Below the pieces are notes generated by a model. It saw only the letters and a list, made by a program, of their open reading frames with translations, made no database searches and was not told the origin of the DNA. Positions 61,109-64,000 of a stretch of DNA of 64,000 nucleotides are shown here, piece after piece. Positions within the stretch are counted from its first letter, which is position 1. Each line of letters begins with the position of its first letter. A program made the translations under genes and the position numbers. Source of the stretch: Corynebacterium auris (lineage in GTDB: Bacteria > Actinomycetota > Actinomycetes > Mycobacteriales > Mycobacteriaceae); the NCBI RefSeq assembly GCF_030408575.1, contig NZ_CP047047.1, forward strand, positions 186,001-250,000, given 5' to 3'.

Positions 61109-61771
61109 TCAGAGCTCGTTGAGCATCTGCTCCATCTCGGCGATCTCGGCCTCCTGATCTTCAATGACCTGCTCAGCCAGAGCGATGGCCTGCGGGTTCT
61201 GGCCATCAGTGACCTCATCGCGGGCCATATCGACGGCGCCCTCATGGTGGGCGGTCATCTGCTCAAGGTATAGCCGGGCAGCCTCGGTGCCCTGGGCGTC
61301 CTCGAGGGCTGTCATGTCCTCCTCGCTCATCATTCCACTCATCCCGCCATGGTCCATCTCACCCATATCACCGGTGACCGGATCTTCTTCCCAGGTCTCG
61401 AGCATGGTATTCATCCGGTCGATCTCCGGGCCCTGGGCATCGATAACACCCTGGGCGAACTCGATGACCTCGGCCGGGATATCGTCCTTGGCCAGGAGGA
61501 TTTCACTCATCTCCACGGCCTGTTGGTGATGCGGGATCATCATCTGCGCGAACATGATGTCCGCGTCATTGTGCTCGGCGGAGACCTCTCCGGCCGCCCC
61601 CGTCTCTGTCTCAGGATCCGTGGTGGCCCCGGTCGTTTCGGTGGTGTCGGGGGCGGACGTAGTGGCGATGGTCGTGGTGTCGGTGTTTTCTCCCTCAGTG
61701 TTATCTGCGCAGGCGGACAAAACCAGAATGGAGGTCAAGGCGAGAGCGGCGATGGTGATGGTGCGCTTCAT
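61109..61771 (-). CDS. DUF305 lipoprotein, metal-associated
   Basis: A 220-residue lipoprotein (signal ITIAALALTSILVLSAC, lipobox LSAC). A Thr/Glu-rich linker (DTTTIATTSAPDTTETTG) is followed by a DUF305 four-helix domain with MFAQMMIPHHQQAVEM and YLEQMTAHHEGAVDMA, and a Met/His/Gly loop (MGEMDHGGMSGMM). These His/Met motifs suit copper binding. It lies 52 bp downstream of the copper ATPase gene in the same orientation and ends next to IS21 debris, so it is probably part of a mobile copper module. Confidence 0.88.
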   Translation of the reverse strand: MKRTITIAALALTSILVLSACADNTEGENTDTTTIATTSAPDTTETTGATTDPETETGAAGEVSAEHNDADIMFAQMMIPHHQQAVEMSEILLAKDDIPAEVIEFAQGVIDAQGPEIDRMNTMLETWEEDPVTGDMGEMDHGGMSGMMSEEDMTALEDAQGTEAARLYLEQMTAHHEGAVDMARDEVTDGQNPQAIALAEQVIEDQEAEIAEMEQMLNEL

Positions 61772-61823
61772 GGGGGTTCCCTTTCGGAGGTTGTGTATGG
61801 GGGAGTCGATGAAGGATTGAAAG

Positions 61824-64000
61824 TCAGCGGACGGGGGCTGCAGAGCTCATAGCAGCCTTCTCCTCCTTCCCGTCGGTCGGAGCCAGGTGGGCCGGATCCA
61901 AATCAATGCGGCGCAACAGCTGGGCGTTCAGGGCCACCACGATGGTCGAGGCAGACATCAAGATCGCGCCCACAGCCGGGGACAGCACGAACCCGATCGG
62001 GGCGAGCACGCCGGCGGCCAGCGGCACGGCGAGAATGTTGTAGCCAGAGGCCCAGATGAGGTTCTGGATCATCTTGCGGTAGCTGGCCTGCGAGAGCTCA
62101 ATCATCGACAGCACTGCACGAGGGTCATCACTGGCCAGGACCACTCCGGCGGATTCCATGGCCACATCCGTGCCGGCCCCGATGGCGATACCGACCTCCG
62201 CGCGGGTCAGAGCGGGGGCGTCGTTGACACCGTCGCCGACCATGGCCACGCTCAGGCCACGCTCCTGTAACTGGGTGACCTTGGTGTCCTTGTCCTGGGG
62301 CAGGACCTCGGCGAAGACCTCATTAATGCCTAAATCCTGACCGACAGCGTGGGCCACCTGCTGGGCGTCGCCGGTGATCATCGCGACCTTCACCCCGCGG
62401 TCCTGCAGGGCTTTCACGGCGGCGCGGGATTCGGGGCGGATCTTGTCCTCGACGGCCACCGCACCGATGATCTGACCGTCGCGGACAATATGGAGCACAC
62501 CGGCCCCACGCCCGGTCCAGGCGCTGGTGGTGTCGGTGAGCTCGGCCGGGGTGGTGAGGTTGAACTCGCGCAGCATGTTCGGCCCGCCCACGAGGATCTC
62601 AGCGCCATCGACAGTGGCCCGGACCCCCCGGCCGGAGGCGGCGCTGAAACCAGTTGCACGGATTTGCTGACGGGAGGCCTCGGGATGGGCGGCCGCGGCC
62701 GCCACGATGGCGCGGGCCACGGGGTGCTCGCTGTCGGCCTCCGCGGAGGCGGCCAGGGCCAGCAGCTCGCCCTCGGTGACGCCGACAGCTGCGGCGACAC
62801 CGGTGACCGCGTGCGCCCCCTCGGTCAGAGTGCCGGTTTTGTCGAAGAGCACCACGTCGATGGTGCGCATCCGCTCGAGCGCCATCCGGTCCTTGATGAG
62901 CACCCCGGATTTCGCGGCCCGCTCGCTGGAGATCGCAATGACCAGCGGAATCGCCAGGCCCAGGGCGTGCGGACAGGCGATGACCAGCACCGTGACCGTG
63001 CGCACCACGGCATCGTCCGGGCTGCCGATAATGGTCCACACCACCGCGGTGATCAGAGCGGAGATCAGCGCGAACCAGAACAACAACGCCGCCGCCCGAT
63101 CCGCCAGGGCCTGGGCCCGGGAGGAGGACTCCTGGGCGTCGGCAACCATGCGTTGGATCCCGGCCAGGGCGGTGTCTCCGCCGGTAGCCTCCACCCGGAT
63201 GCGGACGGTGTTGTCGGTGGCCACGGTACCGGCGACCACCTTGTCACCGGTGTCGCGGAAGACGGGACGGGATTCGCCGGTGATCATCGCCTCATCGAAT
63301 TCGGCGGCTCCGTCGAGGATGGTTCCGTCGGCCGGCACCCGGGCACCGGCCCTCACCAGCACGACGTCGTCGACGACCAGCTCGGAGATGGCCACGGTGC
63401 GGGTGGTCCCGTCGATGACTTTCTCGGCCTCGTCCGGCAGCAGGGCAGCCAGCGCGTCAAGCGCGGAGGACGCGGCCCCGAGAGCACGCATCTCCAGCCA
63501 GTGGCCCAGCAGCATGATGGTCACCAGCAGGGACAGCTCCCACCAGAAGTCCAGGTCAAAACCGCCCAGCCCCAGAGTGGTGACCCAGGAGGCGACAAAC
63601 GCCACGGTGATGGCCATGGCGATCAGGAGCATCATCCCGGGTTGGCGGGATTTCAGTTCGTTCCATCCGCCCTTGAGGAAAGGCGTTCCGCCGTAGACGA
63701 AGATGATCGTGCCCAGCACCGGGGGGATCCAGGTGGATCCGGGGAATGCCGGGAGGTGGTAGCCGAGCAGGTGGGCGACCATGGGGCTGAAAATAACGAC
63801 GGGAATGGACAGAATCAGCGACCACCAGAAGCGGTCCCGAAACATTGCGGTGCTGTGTCCGGCGTGTTCGCCGTGACCATGAACGCGGTGGTCTTCGTCC
63901 AGGGCGGAGTGCGGGTGATCGTGGGGCATCGCCTGGCCGTGGGTGTCGGTATCTGCGTGGTGTTCGTGGCTGGCATGATCCGGGTGGTGGGTGTGGTCTG
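61824..64000 (-). CDS. copB: Copper-exporting P1B-type ATPase, CPH class (5' end off window)
   Basis: About 725 residues are visible. The N terminus is His-rich (HTHHPDHASHEHHADTD, then HDHPHSALDEDHRVHGHGEH) and continues past the window edge. Membrane helices follow. The actuator motif is ITGESRPV; the transmembrane metal site is CPH (VIACPHALGLAIP) rather than CPC, which marks the CopB-type group (P1B-3, Cu2+/Cu+/Ag+). Phosphorylation site is DKTGTLTEG, with SEHPVARA and GDGVNDAPAL. It exports copper or silver across the membrane. No ferredoxin-type CxxC metal domain is seen. Confidence 0.93.
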   Translation of the reverse strand, partial: DHTHHPDHASHEHHADTDTHGQAMPHDHPHSALDEDHRVHGHGEHAGHSTAMFRDRFWWSLILSIPVVIFSPMVAHLLGYHLPAFPGSTWIPPVLGTIIFVYGGTPFLKGGWNELKSRQPGMMLLIAMAITVAFVASWVTTLGLGGFDLDFWWELSLLVTIMLLGHWLEMRALGAASSALDALAALLPDEAEKVIDGTTRTVAISELVVDDVVLVRAGARVPADGTILDGAAEFDEAMITGESRPVFRDTGDKVVAGTVATDNTVRIRVEATGGDTALAGIQRMVADAQESSSRAQALADRAAALLFWFALISALITAVVWTIIGSPDDAVVRTVTVLVIACPHALGLAIPLVIAISSERAAKSGVLIKDRMALERMRTIDVVLFDKTGTLTEGAHAVTGVAAAVGVTEGELLALAASAEADSEHPVARAIVAAAAAHPEASRQQIRATGFSAASGRGVRATVDGAEILVGGPNMLREFNLTTPAELTDTTSAWTGRGAGVLHIVRDGQIIGAVAVEDKIRPESRAAVKALQDRGVKVAMITGDAQQVAHAVGQDLGINEVFAEVLPQDKDTKVTQLQERGLSVAMVGDGVNDAPALTRAEVGIAIGAGTDVAMESAGVVLASDDPRAVLSMIELSQASYRKMIQNLIWASGYNILAVPLAAGVLAPIGFVLSPAVGAILMSASTIVVALNAQLLRRIDLDPAHLAPTDGKEEKAAMSSAAPVR

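Overview
This is a high-GC actinobacterial chromosome segment, most likely from a Corynebacterium. GlxR (9448-10131) looks close to the C. glutamicum protein along its whole length. The order of mrpA, metallophosphoesterase, PonA2-type PBP, WhiB4/WhcA, DUF4177, RidA, MBL hydrolase, GlxR, nth, TlpA-like protein, Nudix, MarP, EphE-like hydrolase, HAD phosphatase, 6C RNA, Ssd/CpaE, tad genes, DUF1998 helicase, cspA, topA, adenylate cyclase and holB is the conserved block known from mycobacteria and corynebacteria. Leaderless-type promoters (a -10 hexamer about 7 nt before the start codon) occur at least eleven times. Species cannot be named from the sequence alone.

Region 1 (1-32.9 kb) is core chromosome: cell-wall synthesis, redox and cAMP regulation (adenylate cyclase at 30-31.5 kb, its receptor GlxR at 9.4-10.1 kb), DNA repair and replication genes, a compact tad-like pilus cluster, and the two-hairpin 6C RNA. 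One accessory insertion interrupts it: an AlbA_2/Schlafen-type gene at 28.4-29.9 kb with an in-frame amber codon, bracketed by a perfect 55-bp direct repeat.

Region 2 (32.9-41.4 kb) is a decayed prophage or island beside tRNA-Thr(CGT), bounded by a 15-bp direct repeat that copies the 3' arm of the tRNA terminator. It keeps an integrase tail, a fused terminase/portal remnant, an intact MuF capsid protein carrying a C-terminal EndoU-like nuclease domain with a candidate immunity gene behind it, an anticodon-less tRNA-like fragment, and a cargo set (secreted protein, PH-domain protein, Mrr-type restriction enzyme, possible serpin-like protein, broken IS3 element) bracketed by 23-bp inverted repeats.

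Region 3 (41.4-46.8 kb) returns to core genes: a hotdog thioesterase, an acyl-CoA synthetase, a secreted SGNH hydrolase, and the mycothiol-dependent formaldehyde dehydrogenase with its metallo-beta-lactamase partner.

Region 4 (46.9-61.1 kb) is a heap of mobile elements around envelope genes. An IS21 element is split by an IS256 element with a perfect 8-bp target duplication. There are also an internally deleted second IS21, a third IS21 fragment, two decayed IS3 elements, and tandem repeats. Between them lie an atypical lipoprotein gene and a conserved sugar operon (DUF2304, two GT2 glycosyltransferases, rmlA, fused rmlCD) for dTDP-rhamnose and cell-envelope glycan. A wrecked LGFP-repeat cell-wall protein gene follows.

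Region 5 (61.1-64 kb) carries copper resistance genes: a DUF305 lipoprotein and a CPH-type copper-exporting P1B ATPase with a His-rich N terminus that runs off the window.
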